Source of the DNA: Bog-473 sp963770645
GTDB lineage: Bacteria > Actinomycetota > Acidimicrobiia > Acidimicrobiales > RAAP-2
Reading direction: 5' to 3'
DNA length: 64,000 nt
NCBI GenBank assembly: GCA_963770645.1
Contig: CAVYQL010000003.1
Location: 310,001 to 374,000, forward strand
The notes under the pieces are model-generated. The model was not told where the DNA came from and did not search any database. It saw only the letters and a program-made list of their open reading frames with translations. A program made the translations under genes and the position numbers. Of this stretch, positions 9,400-17,223 are shown one piece after another (position 1 is the first letter of the stretch; every line of letters begins with the position of its first letter).

Positions 9400-10992
9400 T
9401 CAGGGCCCTGTCGCGTACTCAGTCAGGTTCATCGGCTCGTAGTAGAGCGCTGGATGGTTCGTCACGACATTGCGTCCCCCGCCTCCGTCCTTGGTGGTGG
9501 CGTTGATGATGTCGGACGCGATTGTCTCGCATTTCACGCCGTAGGTCTGGTACATCGGCTGCCACACCAGCCAGATCCGGTGCTCGGCGCCCGCCTTCGA
9601 CAGGACGAAGTCCGAGAAGGCGCTCGGGTTGGCGGCGTGGACCGTGTCGGCGTAGTCGACCCAGTCCACGATCTGGGGGCCGGTGCGGCGGGGGAACGTG
9701 ATCATGTCGTACTGCGATGGATCGTGGATCTGGCGGTAGACAGACGGGCCCAGCTGGTCGGGACAGAAGGCGATGATGTCACCGGGCTTGGCCTGTGTGT
9801 TGATGGCGGCTGCCACGGCATTGGCCTGTGTGCGCTGGGTCGTGACGTTCTGGGCGGACGAGACCATGCCCGCCACCACCGCCAGCCCGATCACGATGAC
9901 GCGCGCCACCGGGTTCAGCAGCGTCGTCGTGCCGAGCGCCACGAGAAGCAGGAACGGCAAGAACACGACGGCGGCGTAGCGCGAGGAGAACGCGCTGGCC
10001 GTGATGATGCCGCCGGCGATCGCCGCGAACAGCGTCCCCAGCACGACGAAGCCGACGCCGCGTGCGCGCGGCCGCGTGCGCAGGTCGAGTTCGATGATGC
10101 GGCCGGTGAGCCCCACGCCGAACACGGCCAGGGCCAGCATGGCGAAGTAGATGACCGCGAGCAGGCGGCCCTGGTTCGTCCCGGTCTGCAACGTCGAACC
10201 TTGGTTGTCGGTGAACCCGGTGAGCGCGTTGATGACGGCGGAGAAGTTGGGCGGCGCGGCCCATGGGGTCCCGGTGTGCTTGGCCTGGTAGAGGAAGGTC
10301 GGCACCCACGGCACGAAGAGCAGGCAGCCCACTGCGAGCGCGATGAGCGCAGCCCACGGCGCGTCCTCGGGGCGGCCGCGACGGCGTGTGCGCACGATGG
10401 ACGCGATCAGCCAGATCCCGACGATGCCGACGAGGTACAGCGACCAGTACTGCGTGTAGAGGAGCGCGGCGGCGATCACCGCGACCGCGATGAGGTTGCC
10501 GGGCCGCGGTGCGGTCACCGCCCGTTGCAGGGCAAGAAAGCCCAGCCCGGTGAGCAAAATGACTAGCGCGTACATGCGCGACTCGGTCGCGTAGTAGACC
10601 GCGAAGGGGGCGCTCGCCAGGAGTACGAGCGTCGTCCAGGCGACCGTGCGGCCCCCGAAGCGCTTCCCGCAGAGCCACGCCACCGGCAGCGTGATCACGG
10701 CGATGATGCCCGACAGCGAGCGCACGGCGTCGTCGGACTGCCCGAACAGCACGATCCAGAAGTGCAGGAGGTAGTAGTACAAGGGCGGCGCGCCGTCGTG
10801 CTTGAGGGCGTTGGGGATCTCGTGCAGCGGGAGGCGGGCGATGTCGACCGTCAAGGCCTCGTCCAGCCACAACCCCGATCTGGTCCAGAAGCGCAGGAGG
10901 AGGCCGGCGGCCACCACCAGCACGACGCCGATCCCGACCAAGGTGCGCGCACGACCGTTGAGACCAGGAACCTCGTCGGGCATGGGGCGCAT
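9400..10992 (-). CDS. GT39-like polytopic glycosyltransferase (dolichyl-phosphate-mannose mannosyltransferase type)
   Basis: 530 residues. The first membrane segment (ARTLVGIGVVLVVAAGLLLRF) is followed by GLWLDEALTVDIARL, the DE catalytic-type motif of GT-C family 39/83 enzymes, then HDGAPPLYYYLLHFW and a second acidic loop motif ATESRMYALVILL. About ten further hydrophobic segments and a C-terminal extracytoplasmic domain with CPDQLGPS and IWLVWQPMY follow. The family transfers a sugar from a polyprenyl-phosphate donor to protein or lipid acceptors on the outer face of the membrane. It is the first gene of the minus-strand glycan run; the 110 bp to the divergent ABC transporter presumably hold both promoters. 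Confidence 0.75.
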   Translation of the reverse strand: MRPMPDEVPGLNGRARTLVGIGVVLVVAAGLLLRFWTRSGLWLDEALTVDIARLPLHEIPNALKHDGAPPLYYYLLHFWIVLFGQSDDAVRSLSGIIAVITLPVAWLCGKRFGGRTVAWTTLVLLASAPFAVYYATESRMYALVILLTGLGFLALQRAVTAPRPGNLIAVAVIAAALLYTQYWSLYLVGIVGIWLIASIVRTRRRGRPEDAPWAALIALAVGCLLFVPWVPTFLYQAKHTGTPWAAPPNFSAVINALTGFTDNQGSTLQTGTNQGRLLAVIYFAMLALAVFGVGLTGRIIELDLRTRPRARGVGFVVLGTLFAAIAGGIITASAFSSRYAAVVFLPFLLLVALGTTTLLNPVARVIVIGLAVVAGMVSSAQNVTTQRTQANAVAAAINTQAKPGDIIAFCPDQLGPSVYRQIHDPSQYDMITFPRRTGPQIVDWVDYADTVHAANPSAFSDFVLSKAGAEHRIWLVWQPMYQTYGVKCETIASDIINATTKDGGGGRNVVTNHPALYYEPMNLTEYATGP

Positions 10993-11102
10993 GGTAGGAC
11001 AAGAGGGTCGCGGTCTAGGATCATCCGCCGCCGGTGGGAGGCGGTGCGTTCGACGCGGCGTGATCTGAAGGGAATCGACAGACCGGGGGGAAAGAAGGCG
11101 AC

Positions 11103-12050
11103 GTGGCCCGTTACATCGCGAAACGGCTGGTGTTGCTCGTCATCATCATCATCTTTGTCTCCATCGCGACTTTTTTCCTGGTCCACCTGCTCCCCGGCAA
11201 CCCCGCGACCACGATCCTCGGTCCCAACGCCACCTCGCAGAACGTCGCCACGGTCAACCGTGAGCTGGGACTGAACCGGCCGCTGATTGCGCAGTACTTC
11301 ATCTGGATCGGCCACGTGTTCCAGGGCAACCTCGGACAGTCCTTCACGACCCACGAGTCGACCACGACCATCATCGCCCAGTCGTTCCCCATCGACTTGG
11401 AGCTGATCATCTTCTCCCAGATCCTCGCCTTCGCCATCGCGTTCCCCATGGCGATGACCGCGGCTCGCAGACCCAACCGGCTCTTCGACCAGGCCTCGAA
11501 CAGCACGACCTTCGCGTTTTTGGCGCTCCCGCCCTTTGTCATCGCGCCGGTCATGGTGCTGCTCTTCGCCGTGCACTGGCACGTGTTCCCCGGTCCGGCC
11601 TCCTACGTCCCGTTGTCCCAGGACTTCTGGTCGAACATCCATACGATGTTGCTGCCGTCCATCGTGCTCGCGCTCGGTTCTATCGTCGTGTACTTCCGCC
11701 TGTTGCGGAACGACCTGATCTCGACGCTGCAGGAGGACTTCATCACGATGGCGCGGTCCAAGGGCCTCAGTGACCGGCGCATCATGTGGCGCCACGCATT
11801 ACGGCCGTCCTCCGTCTCGCTGCTGGCCTCCGCCGGCGTCACCATCGGCAGCCTCATCGCCGGGACCTTCGTGGTCGAGCTGCTCCTGCAGATGCCCGGG
11901 CTCGGGTATCAGCTCATCTCGAGCGTCGATCAGGACGACTACTTGGTGGTGCAGGGCATCACGCTCTTCGTCGCCGTGGCCATCGTCCTGATCAACTTCA
12001 TCTTCGACTTCTTGTTCACCATCGTCGACCCGAGGATTGCCCGTGAGTAG
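11103..12050 (+). CDS. Oligopeptide/dipeptide ABC transporter permease (DppB/OppB-like)
   Basis: 315 residues starting at GTG 11103 after an AAAGAAGG ribosome-binding site. The N-terminal segment MARYIAKRLVLLVIIIIF is the family's usual first helix; VHLLPGNPA follows, then the large extracytoplasmic loop and five more helices. The EAA-type cytoplasmic loop reads TMARSKGLSDRRIMWRHALR, the contact point for the ATPase subunit. Pairs with DppC-like 12043-12951 to form the channel for peptide uptake. No substrate-binding protein gene is adjacent, so either a distant one supplies ligand or the system works differently. It heads a four- or five-gene operon with overlapping ends. Confidence 0.92.
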   Translation: MARYIAKRLVLLVIIIIFVSIATFFLVHLLPGNPATTILGPNATSQNVATVNRELGLNRPLIAQYFIWIGHVFQGNLGQSFTTHESTTTIIAQSFPIDLELIIFSQILAFAIAFPMAMTAARRPNRLFDQASNSTTFAFLALPPFVIAPVMVLLFAVHWHVFPGPASYVPLSQDFWSNIHTMLLPSIVLALGSIVVYFRLLRNDLISTLQEDFITMARSKGLSDRRIMWRHALRPSSVSLLASAGVTIGSLIAGTFVVELLLQMPGLGYQLISSVDQDDYLVVQGITLFVAVAIVLINFIFDFLFTIVDPRIARE

Positions 12051-12951
12051 CGTCATCACCGACGACCTGGCCGAGATCAAGCAGGAGATCGCCGCGGAGG
12101 AGGCGGCCGACCCCACGCGCAAGAAGCTCGGCGTGTTCTTCTGGATCTGCGCCTCCTTCATCGTCATCGTCGCCCTGTTGGCGACCTTCGCCAGCCTGCT
12201 GCCGCTCCCCAACCCGGATCTGGGCAACTACAACAGCGTGCAGAACGGCGGCCCGAGCTGGAGCCACCTGCTCGGGACGGACGACCTCTACCGCGACATC
12301 CTCAGCCGGCTCATCTACGGCGCCCGGGTCTCGCTCGTCGTCGGCTTCGGCGGCGCGCTGATCGGCCTCGTCCTCGGCGGCATCCCCGCCATGTACTCGG
12401 CCTACCGGCGGGGGCGGGTCGACACCCTCCTCAACACCAGCTCGTATGTGGTCCTGGCCTTCCCCGCCATCGTGGCGGTGATCGCCATCGTCTCGTTCTG
12501 GGGTCACTCGCTGTACAAGATCACGCTGGTCATCGGGATCTTCGCCTCGCCGCTGATCTTCCGGGTGGTGCGCGCCTCGACCCTCTCGTATGCCACGCGC
12601 GACTTCGTGCTGGCGGCCAAGGCGCTCGGTGCGAGCGACCGCCGCATCATCACCCGCGAGATCCTGCCCAACATCATGCCGACGATCGTCTCGTTCGGAC
12701 TCATCGCGGTGGCCACCATCATCGTGCTCGAGGGCTCGCTGGCGTTCCTGGGTCTCTCCGTCGAGCCACCGACGCCGAGTTGGGGCAACATGCTCAACGA
12801 AGGGTCCAGCCTGCTCACGGGAGCCAAGGGGCAGACCAACCCCTGGCTGGTGATCTTCCCGGCCAGCGCCATGTTCCTGCTCCTCTTCAGCCTCAACGTG
12901 GTGGCGGACAAGCTGCGGGCCTACTTCGACGTGACCGAGATCAAGCTGTGA
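12043..12951 (+). CDS. Oligopeptide/dipeptide ABC transporter permease (DppC/OppC-like)
   Basis: The second channel subunit, about 302 residues. GTG 12043 overlaps the stop of the upstream permease by 8 bp; TTG 12037 is a possible earlier start. An N-terminal cytoplasmic region (DDLAEIKQEIAAEEA) precedes the first helix, and LGTDDLYRDILSRLIYGARVSL is the well-conserved DppC motif (lGTD..GRDv.SR.iyG.R.SL). The ATPase-contacting loop reads LAAKALGASDRRIITREILPN, followed by AFLGLSVEPPTPSWGNML near the C-terminus, another family hallmark. Its stop overlaps the GTG of the next gene (GTGA), indicating translational coupling. Confidence 0.93.
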   Translation: MSSVITDDLAEIKQEIAAEEAADPTRKKLGVFFWICASFIVIVALLATFASLLPLPNPDLGNYNSVQNGGPSWSHLLGTDDLYRDILSRLIYGARVSLVVGFGGALIGLVLGGIPAMYSAYRRGRVDTLLNTSSYVVLAFPAIVAVIAIVSFWGHSLYKITLVIGIFASPLIFRVVRASTLSYATRDFVLAAKALGASDRRIITREILPNIMPTIVSFGLIAVATIIVLEGSLAFLGLSVEPPTPSWGNMLNEGSSLLTGAKGQTNPWLVIFPASAMFLLLFSLNVVADKLRAYFDVTEIKL

Positions 12952-13979
12952 GCGGACGCCGGCTCCTGGACGTCGAGGACCTCCGCGTCTCCTTCGCCAC
13001 CAGCCGCGGCACCCTGCAAGCGGTCCAGGGCGTGAGCCTCACCCTCGACCAGGGCAAGACGCTGGGCATCGTGGGTGAGTCGGGGTCGGGCAAGACGGTG
13101 CTGTCGCGCGCCATCATGGGCCTGCTCCCGCGCGCCTCGACCACGCAGACGGGCTCCGTGCGCTACGACGGCACGGAGATCCTCAATGCGCCCAACGACC
13201 AGTTGCGCAAGCTGTGGAGCACGCACATCGCCATGGTCTTCCAGGACCCGATGACGTCGCTCAACCCGGTGCAGCGGATCGGCCACCAGATCACCGAGCC
13301 GCTCCGCATCCACCTGAAGCTCTCCAAGGCCGAGGCCAAGGAGACCGCCCTCTCGCTGCTGATGCAGGTGGGCATCCCCTCGCCTGTCGAGCGGTACGAG
13401 GCGTACCCCGCCCAGCTCTCGGGCGGCATGCGCCAGCGGGTCATGATCGCCATCGCACTCGCCTGCGCCCCGCGCCTGCTGATGGCCGACGAGCCGACCA
13501 CGGGCCTCGACGTCACGGTCCAGGCGCAGATCCTCGACCTGCTCGGGCAGCTCCAGCACGACCGCGACATGGCCATGGTCCTCGTCACCCACGACCTGGG
13601 CGTCGTCGCCACGCGCACCGACGAGATCATCGTGATGTACGCCGGCAACGTCGTCGAGCGCGCCCCGACCAATGTCTTGTTCAAGAGCATGGCGATGCCC
13701 TACACCGAGGCGCTGCTGAAGTCGATGCCACGCATCGCGAACCCGAGCCATACCCGGCTCATCGCCATCGAGGGCCGGCCGCCCGATCTCATCCACCCGC
13801 CGGCGGGGTGCCCGTTCTCGCCTCGCTGCCCCTACGCACAAGAGCGCTGCCACCGGGAGAAGCCGCCCTTGGTGGAAGCGGCACCCGGGCATTCCTACGC
13901 GTGCTGGTACCCGCTCACCGCGGCCGACCCGCCGGCGCCGGCCGTGGCACCCACGCCCGCTGAGGCCGTACAGGCATGA
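12948..13979 (+). CDS. Oligopeptide/dipeptide ABC transporter ATP-binding protein (DppD/OppD-like)
   Basis: About 343 residues from GTG 12948, which overlaps the upstream stop. Walker A is GESGSGKT (residues 43-50), the Q-loop lies in VFQDPMTSLNP, the signature is LSGGMRQR (about 157-164), and Walker B is LLMADEPTTGLD. The C-terminal extension carries PFSPRCPYAQERC, the cysteine-bearing oligopeptide-transporter tail. It hydrolyses ATP to power the two permeases together with the DppF-like subunit. The same frame is open upstream inside dppC, but family alignment and the GTGA overlap support the start given. It overlaps the next gene by 4 bp (ATGA). Confidence 0.93.
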   Translation: MSGRRLLDVEDLRVSFATSRGTLQAVQGVSLTLDQGKTLGIVGESGSGKTVLSRAIMGLLPRASTTQTGSVRYDGTEILNAPNDQLRKLWSTHIAMVFQDPMTSLNPVQRIGHQITEPLRIHLKLSKAEAKETALSLLMQVGIPSPVERYEAYPAQLSGGMRQRVMIAIALACAPRLLMADEPTTGLDVTVQAQILDLLGQLQHDRDMAMVLVTHDLGVVATRTDEIIVMYAGNVVERAPTNVLFKSMAMPYTEALLKSMPRIANPSHTRLIAIEGRPPDLIHPPAGCPFSPRCPYAQERCHREKPPLVEAAPGHSYACWYPLTAADPPAPAVAPTPAEAVQA

Positions 13980-14968
13980 CCGACACCGCACTCGACGCGG
14001 CCGCGGCGGGCACCACGACCCCGCTGCTCACCGTCGAGGACCTCCACGTCTCGTTCCGCAAGGGCAGGGACACCGTCCAGGCGGTGGCAGGGATCAGCTT
14101 CACCCTCGCCAAGGGCGAGACCCTCGGCTTGGTGGGCGAGTCGGGCTGCGGGAAGTCGACGACGGGCCGGGCCATCGTGCAGGTCGAGAAGGCGACCTCG
14201 GGGCGGATCCGCTTCGGCGACACGGAGCTGACGTCGCTCAGCCGCCACGACCTGCGCAACCTGCGCACGCAGGTCCAGATGATCTTCCAGGACCCCATCT
14301 CCTCGCTGAACCCGCGCCGTCGCATCGCCGACGTGGTCGCCGAGCCGCTCACGATCTGGAAGATGGGGACCAAGCAGGAGCGGCGCGAGCAGGCCAACGC
14401 CATGCTCGACCGGGTCGGCATCGACCCGTACATCAACGGCAACCGCCACCCGCGCGAATTCTCCGGTGGGCAGTGCCAGCGCATCAGCATCGCCCGCGCC
14501 ATCATGCTCAAGCCGAAGTTGCTGGTGTGCGACGAGGTCGTCTCCGCCCTCGACGTCTCGGTCCAGGCGCAGATCCTCAACCTGCTGGAGGACCTCAAGG
14601 CCGAGTACAACCTGACGATCCTCTTCATCGCCCACGACCTGGCGGTGGTCAAGAACGTGAGCGACCGGGTGGCCGTCATGTACCTGGGGCGCCTGTGCGA
14701 GATCGCTCCCTCCGACACGCTCTACGAGGCGCCGGCCCACCACTACACCGCGGCCTTGCTGGCCTCCGCCGTCGAGCCCGATCCCGAGTCGACCCGCAAC
14801 GGGGTCCCCATGACCGGCGAGCCGCCCAGCCCGATCCACCCGCCGTCGGGCTGCCGCTTCCGCACGCGCTGCCCCCGGGCCGAGACACGCTGCGCCGAGG
14901 AGGTCCCCGAGATGCGCGAGCTGGTGCCCGGCCACCAGGTGGCCTGCCACTTCCCCATCGGGAGTTGA
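13976..14968 (+). CDS. Oligopeptide/dipeptide ABC transporter ATP-binding protein (DppF/OppF-like)
   Basis: 330 residues. Walker A is GESGCGKS (about 54-61), the Q-loop is MIFQDPISSLNPRRR, the signature reads FSGGQCQRI, where LSGGQ.QR is usual, and Walker B is LLVCDEVVSALD, where a DEP motif is more common. The C-terminal cluster HPPSGCRFRTRCPRAETRC matches the oligopeptide-transporter tail with its paired cysteines. It partners the DppD-like ATPase. The DEV instead of DEP and the Cys within the signature are mild departures and probably do not abolish activity. The TGA stop overlaps a TTG start of the following ATP-grasp gene. Confidence 0.92.
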   Translation: MTDTALDAAAAGTTTPLLTVEDLHVSFRKGRDTVQAVAGISFTLAKGETLGLVGESGCGKSTTGRAIVQVEKATSGRIRFGDTELTSLSRHDLRNLRTQVQMIFQDPISSLNPRRRIADVVAEPLTIWKMGTKQERREQANAMLDRVGIDPYINGNRHPREFSGGQCQRISIARAIMLKPKLLVCDEVVSALDVSVQAQILNLLEDLKAEYNLTILFIAHDLAVVKNVSDRVAVMYLGRLCEIAPSDTLYEAPAHHYTAALLASAVEPDPESTRNGVPMTGEPPSPIHPPSGCRFRTRCPRAETRCAEEVPEMRELVPGHQVACHFPIGS

Positions 14969-15900
14969 GCCCACCCAGCCGGGCCGGCTCCGGTCCGCTG
15001 CGCGTCGCCTTCACCGCGCCCCCTGCGTTCCCGAACCTGCACGACGACTGGCCCCTGCAGCGCGCCGCCCTGTCGGCCGCCGGGCTCGAGCCCTCGGCCG
15101 TCGTCTGGAGCGACCGCGCCGTGGACTGGTCCGGCTTCGGCCTCGTCGTGGCCAACGGCGCCTGGGACAACATCCACCACGTCGACGAGTTCCTCCGCTG
15201 GATCGACCACGTCGAGTCGCTCGGTGTCCCGGTGGTGAACAGCCCGGCCACGCTGCGCTGGAACCTCGACAAGCGGTACCTGCGCACACTGGCGTCGGCC
15301 GGCGTGCCCATCGTGGCGACGCAGTGGGTCGAGCCTCCGAGCGACGGGACTGGTCCCGGGGCGACGCGCCTCGATCTCGAAGGCGAGGTCGTCGTGAAGC
15401 CCGCGGTCTCGGGAGGCGGGTTTCAGACCGCTCGCTACCGGCCCCACGAGCACGGGGCCGCCCGCGCCCACGTCGCGGCGCTCGTCAGCGGCGGCGTGGC
15501 GGCGATGGTGCAGCCCTATGAAGCGTCGGTGGACCGTGAAGGCGAGACCGGGCTCATCTTCTTGGGTGGTGCGTACAGTCACGCCATCCACAAGCAGCCG
15601 ATGATCCGGCGCGGTGTCGCTCCCGGGCCCAGCCTGATCGAGAACCAGGTGGTCACCGCGGCGTCGGCGGCACCCGACCAGCTCGACCTCGGCCGCCGCG
15701 CCGTCGCCGCCGCCGAGTCGATCCTCGGCTCGACCACCTACGCCCGGGTGGACCTGGTGCGCGACGACAACGGCGCGCCGGCGCTGCTCGAGCTGGAGCT
15801 GCTCGATCCCGTGCTGTTCATGACGACGGCGCCGGCTTCGGCCGAGCGCTTCGCCGCCGTGCTGAGCGACGTGCTGACCGACGCGCCCGGGCCAGGTTGA
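14965..15900 (+). CDS. ATP-grasp ligase, DcsG / RimK-like
   Basis: About 311 residues. TTG 14965 overlaps the dppF stop (TTGA) and gives a start just before GPLRVAFTAP; no closer ATG or GTG fits. The N-terminal part contains WSDRAVDWSGFGLVVANGAWDN, then VPVVNSPATLRWNLDKRYL, and the ATP-grasp core GEVVVKPAVSGGGFQTAR with LIFLGGAYSHAIHKQP and ARVDLVRDDNGAPALLELELLDP, the acidic metal-binding end. The whole resembles DcsG-like proteins (O-ureidoserine cyclo-ligase of cycloserine biosynthesis) and related ligases of unknown substrate. Coupling to the peptide transporter suggests its substrate or product is peptide-like; that is inference. Confidence 0.75.
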   Translation: MSPPSRAGSGPLRVAFTAPPAFPNLHDDWPLQRAALSAAGLEPSAVVWSDRAVDWSGFGLVVANGAWDNIHHVDEFLRWIDHVESLGVPVVNSPATLRWNLDKRYLRTLASAGVPIVATQWVEPPSDGTGPGATRLDLEGEVVVKPAVSGGGFQTARYRPHEHGAARAHVAALVSGGVAAMVQPYEASVDREGETGLIFLGGAYSHAIHKQPMIRRGVAPGPSLIENQVVTAASAAPDQLDLGRRAVAAAESILGSTTYARVDLVRDDNGAPALLELELLDPVLFMTTAPASAERFAAVLSDVLTDAPGPG

Positions 15901-15967
15901 GTTCGCCCGATCCGGCGAGAGACCGCCCCGTCGAACCGGCGAATCGCCTGGCTACGATGCTCGCTAT

Positions 15968-16735
15968 ATGCGAGGCCTCGAAGGCAAGGTTGCCGTCATG
16001 GCCGGGGGAGCGGGTGGCATCGGTTCGGCCAGCAGTATCCGGCTGGCCGAAGAGGGTGCCGCTGTCGTGGTCGGTGACCTCGACGGCAGCGCGGCGAACG
16101 CGGTGGCTGCGGAGATTGCGCGCCGGGGCGGAAGGGCGAGCGCCGTCACGGTCGACATCAGTGACGACGCATCGGTCCAAGCCCTCATCGCATCGGCTCT
16201 CGAGCTTCACGGCGGGATCGACACCGTGCACATCAACGCCGCCGATCTGTCCCCCCACGTCGTTGGGCGCGACAGTGACGTGGTCAGCATTCCCATCGAC
16301 GTGGTGGACCGGACCCTGGAGGTCAACGCCCGTGGGCACCTCTTGTGCGCCCGGCACGCCATTCCGCCGCTGCTCGAGCGCGGTGGTGGCGCTCTCGTCT
16401 TCACCAGCTCGGCGGCCGCGTTCATCGGTGAGCCCGAGCGGCCGGCCTACGCCATGGCCAAGAGCGCCGTCAACGCGCTCGTGCGCCATATCGCCTCGCG
16501 CTGGGGGAAGGAAGGTATCCGCGCCAACGCGGTTGCTCCCGGCCTGGTGCTCACCGAGGACGTTCGATCGTCACTGACTCCCGAGTTCCGTGACTACGCC
16601 CTCCGGGTCACCCGGAGCCCCCGCCTGGGCATGCCCGAGGACATCGCGGCCATGGTCGCATTCCTCGCGTCAGACGACGGGTCGTGGATCAACGGGCAGA
16701 TCGTCAGCGTGGACGGAGGCGCCGTCCTCCGCTGA
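15968..16735 (+). CDS. Short-chain dehydrogenase/reductase (SDR), classical type
   Basis: 255 residues. The cofactor motif reads AGGAGGIG (usually TGGxxGIG), the acidic residue in VVGDLDG near the end of beta-2 favours NAD(H), and the catalytic set is Ser in VFTSSAAAF with YAMAK (Tyr/Lys). VAPGLVLTEDV and the C-terminal NGQIVSVDGGAVLR are typical SDR features. It is an NAD(P)-dependent oxidoreductase of unknown substrate. A 67-bp gap separates it from the ATP-grasp gene, so it may have its own promoter or be the last gene of that operon. It converges on the DksA-like gene. Confidence 0.85.
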   Translation: MRGLEGKVAVMAGGAGGIGSASSIRLAEEGAAVVVGDLDGSAANAVAAEIARRGGRASAVTVDISDDASVQALIASALELHGGIDTVHINAADLSPHVVGRDSDVVSIPIDVVDRTLEVNARGHLLCARHAIPPLLERGGGALVFTSSAAAFIGEPERPAYAMAKSAVNALVRHIASRWGKEGIRANAVAPGLVLTEDVRSSLTPEFRDYALRVTRSPRLGMPEDIAAMVAFLASDDGSWINGQIVSVDGGAVLR

Positions 16736-16758
16736 GCACTCCGGGGGGACCGGACGGT

Positions 16759-16789
16759 ACTGTCGGCGGAGCGTCACTCCCCCGACAGT
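16759..16789. terminator. Weak inverted repeat between the convergent SDR and dksA-like genes
   Basis: ACTGTCGG at 16759-16766 pairs with CCGACAGT at 16782-16789 across a 15-base loop that contains the dksA-like stop codon. No T-run follows on either strand, so a terminator role is uncertain; it could also act only as an mRNA 3'-end hairpin. Confidence 0.3.
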
Positions 16790-17187
16790 GCTTCTTCATC
16801 CGCTTCTTCTTCCTCCACGGTGCTCTCCGCGACGGTTGCGTCCGCGGTGAAGTCCACCGATGCCTGCTCCTCCACCGTCAGCTCGGCGGCGGGATCGGCC
16901 TCGAGCCGGTCGTCGGGGATGGGTACGCCGCTGCGCACCGAGCGCCCGTAGGTCCCGGCGGACAGGCGGGCCTCCGCCCGCTCGATCGCAGCCAAGCGCT
17001 GCCGGAGGCCTTCGGTGACGGCGTCGTCGCCCTCGACGTCGGTGAGGGGCTCGGCCGGGTCGGCGATGTCGCCCCGATCAGCGAGGGTGCCAACCTCCTC
17101 GGCGCGGGCCGACGACAGGTCGCGGAGCAGCCCCTCGACCCGTGCCCGCTCGTCTTTGAGCAGCTGCGCTGCCTGTTGCTCGTCCAT
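16774..17187 (-). CDS. DksA/TraR-family protein lacking the zinc-finger cysteines
   Basis: 137 residues with a GGGAGAG ribosome-binding site ahead of ATG 17187. The N-terminal helical region (LLKDERARVEGLLRDLSS) and RLAAIERAEARLSAGTYG match actinobacterial DksA/TraR proteins, which bind RNA polymerase through the secondary channel. Where the family has GTYGxCxxCGxxIPxxRLEAxPxAxxCVxC, this protein reads GTYGRSVRSGVPIPDDRL, then EADPAAELTVEEQ: all four cysteines are replaced while the framework is kept. A very acidic tail (ESTVEEEEADEEAL) follows. It probably folds without zinc; whether it still regulates transcription is unknown. Gene is 36 bp downstream of rpsA. Confidence 0.75.
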   Translation of the reverse strand: MDEQQAAQLLKDERARVEGLLRDLSSARAEEVGTLADRGDIADPAEPLTDVEGDDAVTEGLRQRLAAIERAEARLSAGTYGRSVRSGVPIPDDRLEADPAAELTVEEQASVDFTADATVAESTVEEEEADEEALSGE

Positions 17188-17223
17188 GCGCTCTCCCGAT
17201 CTCGGTGATGCCGTCGCCAGCTG

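Noticed and set aside
14473..14964. N-terminal extension of the ATP-grasp gene inside dppF
   Set aside because: The frame is open but encodes low-complexity shadow sequence; the TTGA overlap gives a natural start at 14965.
16878..17223. Extended S1 C-terminus
   Set aside because: It results from the one-base loss in the repeats and lies over the dksA-like gene in another frame.
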